Part shown: positions 60,987 through 64,000 of the stretch, in pieces
Layout: every line of letters starts with the position of its first letter
Position numbering within the stretch: position 1 is the stretch's first letter
Source: Owenia fusiformis
Lineage: Eukaryota; Annelida; Polychaeta; Sabellida; Oweniidae
Direction of reading: 5' to 3'
NCBI GenBank assembly: GCA_903813345.2
Contig: CAIIXF020000001.1
Location: 5,766,001-5,830,000 of the forward strand
Length of the DNA stretch: 64,000 nucleotides
Translations under genes and position numbers: made by a program
The notes under the pieces: model-generated
Told to the model about the DNA's origin: nothing
Databases searched by the model: none
The model's input: the letters and a program-made list of their open reading frames with translations, nothing else

Positions 60987-63648
60987 TGTTGTAGTACCAT
61001 TTTGTGATATGATACATTCACTATACTATATTTTGTGTGTATATTACATGTAAAAAAGAATAAATCATTTGCCCCAGTTTTTCACAATTTTCCAGAGAAC
61101 ACCTTTTCATCCAAGGAAAAATTGTTTACTCCATGTAACTTGAAAAACATTTGTTCCAGTATCTTAGGTTATCATAGAATATGTTTATTGTTCATTTTCT
61201 ACAGAATTCTCAAAACATATTTGTTCCTCAATAAACTCTTTGTAGAGTTATAGGAGAATACTTTTCACAATTCAAATTGCAATACAGTATCCTTAAAAAA
61301 AGTTTATCATAACTTTCTCCAGAAATGAAGTTTTTCATTTCAGAATAAAAGCATGCAGAGAAAATAGTTGAGTAATGAGAAGTATTGTTCTATAGTGACA
61401 ACCAGATGAAAAGCTTTGAACAAGTATTAACCATTGTGATTTAAACAGTCTTTGAAAATACAAACATTTAAAGTGTTCACTGAGAGTGAGAATATATCTA
61501 CATTCCTGCGAAAGCTATGTGGATTTTGATTTCAAAATCTTACATGGCTCTCGAAGTGAGTAATCTAAGACTTCATTTGGGAATAAGGGTTTTGGAGAAG
61601 TTTGCTGATGATAGAAATGAATGAAGAAATGAGAGTAATGTATCAATAAAAGATATTTTTTAAGATTTTGCGATTCAAAAAAATTATTGAGTGTTCTTTG
61701 GGAACAACTCTTAAGTGTTCATGGTTTCCATTTAAGGAGAAAAGTGTGCCAAGGGAAACAATCACAAATTCAGAGTATTAAGTGTATTGGTGACAATCAC
61801 ACTTTGATTTCTCAAAAACATGTACATTGTAGTTCAATATGAATTTAGTGTACTTTGAGAATAACTGGATAATTTATGAAAGTACATACACGTCATTCTA
61901 TCTATAAGGTATAATTTAAAATTGCTCACGGGCTGCCACCATATAAAGTATAAACAAGAAAATAATTTACTTTAGAATATTTATTTTTACTATTCTTATT
62001 TCTACCATCTACAAAGAAAACCTTTTCATACAAAAGGAATGTCCACGGTGACAAAACTTTTTACATATGAGATTAAGCATGTGTTTCTGGTCATAATACA
62101 GGAAAGTATATTATGCGAACATTTAAACACAACAAGTGCAGTGTTCATGAAAGGACAGCCCCACTCTTGTCACTTTTGGGACCTCCTGTATGGCACTGGA
62201 TATACATATATGTATAACTTTCAGGAGTTGTATATGATTGGTCTGTCAATATATCAATTATTACATATTTGACCAAAAAGTAGGGGGGGGGGGGGGGGGG
62301 GGTTCACAGAGCCTTGTAGCTAGACAAGTCAAGAGTTCATATTTTTTGACTCACAATGTTAAACTAGCAATATACAGGGTGTCCATAAAGACTCCTACAA
62401 TTACATGTACTGTACAATATAAAGCCTGTGTAAAAAGACTCTGAACACCCTGTAAATTAACCTTTTAAGATTATCCAATGAAACTCCCCACGCATATAAC
62501 CTAATTTATAAAAAAATATCAATTTCTGAAGTTATGTAAACGTCTTTGACAGGAAAAGTTTCTTTCCAGAAGCAAGTAAGCAAGACATACTCAGACTTTC
62601 TTCACAGTTCTAGGTAACTAATATAGCAGTATGTAACAGTTTAATACTGAGTGTTTATAACATGACTTGTATGAACTCCCATTCAAATGCACTGTTCATG
62701 AGGCTCAGTTGACTAAAATGGAGAAAAGGCTCTCTGCAATGATGTCATTTGACTGCAATGATGTCATTTGACTGCAGTGATGTGACATCATTTTCATCAT
62801 GTTATAAACTTCTAGGGTGTGTGATACAAACCAGTCTATGTGATACACCACACACCCTATTTTTCAACCTATATTCCCTAAATATATTATACTACATTAT
62901 TTATTTACAATTACATTAATACAATTAACCCAAACTCATCCAATAAGTTGTTGATTATTTGGACAGTTCTTGCTCTGCAATTAATGGAGGCTACTAACTT
63001 GCCTAATAATTAATAGCCCTGGAAGTACATGTACAAACCACTTAATGATTGGAGAATTCAAATGTTATACCCTATGTTCCAAAGCTTTTCTGTGTGTAGT
63101 TGTGGAACAGAGGGTATAAGTTGTGTTTCAAATATAATTTCCTTCAAATTTAACTATTCAATCACACATCATGATCTATTGAAATAGCTCACAAAAATCC
63201 TGGAAAATCTTGGGTATTGCACTATCTTCACATGATTACAGTATAATCACTTCCAACATTCTGATACATGTACATGAAAATTGCTCATTTAAATCGCCCA
63301 ACAGTGTAATATCAAATGGCATAAAATTGTACCCCACTGATTTTAATATATCACAATACATGCAATAAGCTTTGCAACATAATATGCATTTCAGAAAAAT
63401 ATATTGAATACATACGATATATGAACATGTATATATAGAAACATTGGAATCTCTTGAATAACTAGAAAGCAAACATTCTCTGTTAAGCATGAGTCAAAGA
63501 AACACTTGAATAAGAGAAGTTTGACTGATGATATCAAGGATAATCTATTTATCATGTTTATAGCAGTAGCAGCCCATGCGACCACAAGTATGAATACTGA
63601 GCTTGAAAATGCAATTACTTCATTCATGCTTCTGTATCATTCACGTTC
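60987..63648. other. Intergenic region downstream of the LRR gene
   Basis: No gene recognised. It holds a 20-base G run (62283-62302), a 78-bp TA-flanked mini-MITE (62375-62452) and short repeats of TGATGTCATTTGACTGCA at about 62738-62780. The 3' UTR of the LRR gene probably occupies the right end. Confidence 0.45.
62375..62452. mobile_element. 78-bp mini-MITE, mariner-like ends
   Basis: CAGGGTGTCCATAAAGACTC at the left and AGACTCTGAACACCCTG at the right, flanked by TA. The first 8 bases match the TIR of the element at 32430. Confidence 0.6.
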
Positions 63649-64000
63649 TTAATTAGATTTATCCCTTACAGCCTCTCTTATCTCATCAATTAGATTCTCA
63701 TTAATCTTATTTCCAGGAGTAAGAGTAATATCTAGAAGAGTCCCGCTATTCTTTTTCACTCCCTGCAAAATTGCATTGCCCCCTTCATCTGACATGTTAT
63801 TCCCTTCTAAGTCCACACAACGCAGTTTATTATTTGTTGCCAATAATCCTCCTATAATGTCTGCCCCCTTATCTCCAAGGCGATTATAGTCTAGAGATAA
63901 TGTATGCACTGTCTTATGATTTTTAAGTGTTTCAGCCAGCTGACTCCAACCATCATGAGTTACCTTCCGGTTCCCAGACAAATTCAAAGTCGTAATTTTT
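63649..64000 (-). CDS. Leucine-rich-repeat protein (ribonuclease-inhibitor type), C-terminal exon, cut by window edge
   Basis: The frame is open from the right edge of the window to a TAA at 63649-63651, about 116 codons. It reads KITTLNLSGN, then VHTLSLDYNRLGDKGADII and LRCVDLEGNNMSDEGGNAI: successive 28-29 residue repeats of the RI/NLR/LRRC type (LxxLxLxxNxLxDxGA). The end, EIREAVRDKSN, is a hydrophilic helical tail. It is probably the last exon of a longer gene whose remainder lies beyond position 64000, so the family member cannot be named. Transcription is in the same direction as FHAD1, which begins about 15.5 kb downstream. Confidence 0.75.
   Translation of the reverse strand, partial: KITTLNLSGNRKVTHDGWSQLAETLKNHKTVHTLSLDYNRLGDKGADIIGGLLATNNKLRCVDLEGNNMSDEGGNAILQGVKKNSGTLLDITLTPGNKINENLIDEIREAVRDKSN

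Noticed and set aside
1-64000. tRNA or rRNA genes
   Set aside because: No cloverleaf with A and B boxes or rRNA-like block was recognised by eye; a dedicated scan could still find one.

Overview
This window is nuclear DNA of an animal, most likely a marine invertebrate. It is AT-rich, its genes carry spliced introns, there are no operons or ribosome-binding sites, and it is crowded with foldback elements, MITEs, a CR1/L2-like LINE and a Steamer/Mag-type Ty3 retrotransposon. Steamer-like elements are common in bivalves, but related Mag elements occur in sea urchins and other phyla, so I do not name the phylum.

All host genes recognised are on the minus strand. From right to left they are: the 3' end of a ribonuclease-inhibitor-type leucine-rich-repeat gene cut by the window edge (63649-64000); FHAD1, an FHA-domain plus long coiled-coil protein rebuilt here as 20 in-phase coding exons (19747-48127, about 1374 aa); and EFHD2/swiprosin-1, a calcium- and actin-binding EF-hand protein in 4 exons (6871-12394, 243 aa). 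FHAD1 and EFHD2 are also adjacent, in the same order and orientation, on human chromosome 1p36, so this looks like an ancient bilaterian gene pair.

Layout: 1-6870 is non-coding with two TTAA-flanked MITEs and several tandem repeats. 6871-12394 is EFHD2, with a broken LINE and other repeats in its introns. 12395-19746 is intergenic and is dominated by a 4.2-kb inverted repeat (14522-18765). 19747-48127 is FHAD1. Its second intron (36213 to 46611) holds a 5'-truncated LINE and a 4.4-kb near-perfect palindrome (42125-46545) centred on a CCAGAAGCTATA minisatellite. 48128-63648 is intergenic: two related satellite arrays in opposite orientation (49141-50095 and 59682-60843) flank a region containing an apparently intact 4.8-kb LTR retrotransposon (54168-59001) with identical LTRs and a perfect 5-bp target duplication.

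The most interesting points are the conserved FHAD1-EFHD2 pair, an apparent internal alternative first exon of FHAD1 (25279-25565), a diverged duplicate of FHAD1 exon 10 (about 31205-31335), the two giant foldbacks (one carrying repeated RFX/X-box-like palindromes), and the young Steamer-like insertion. All gene models come from reading splice sites and reading frames by eye. No alignment or transcript data were available.
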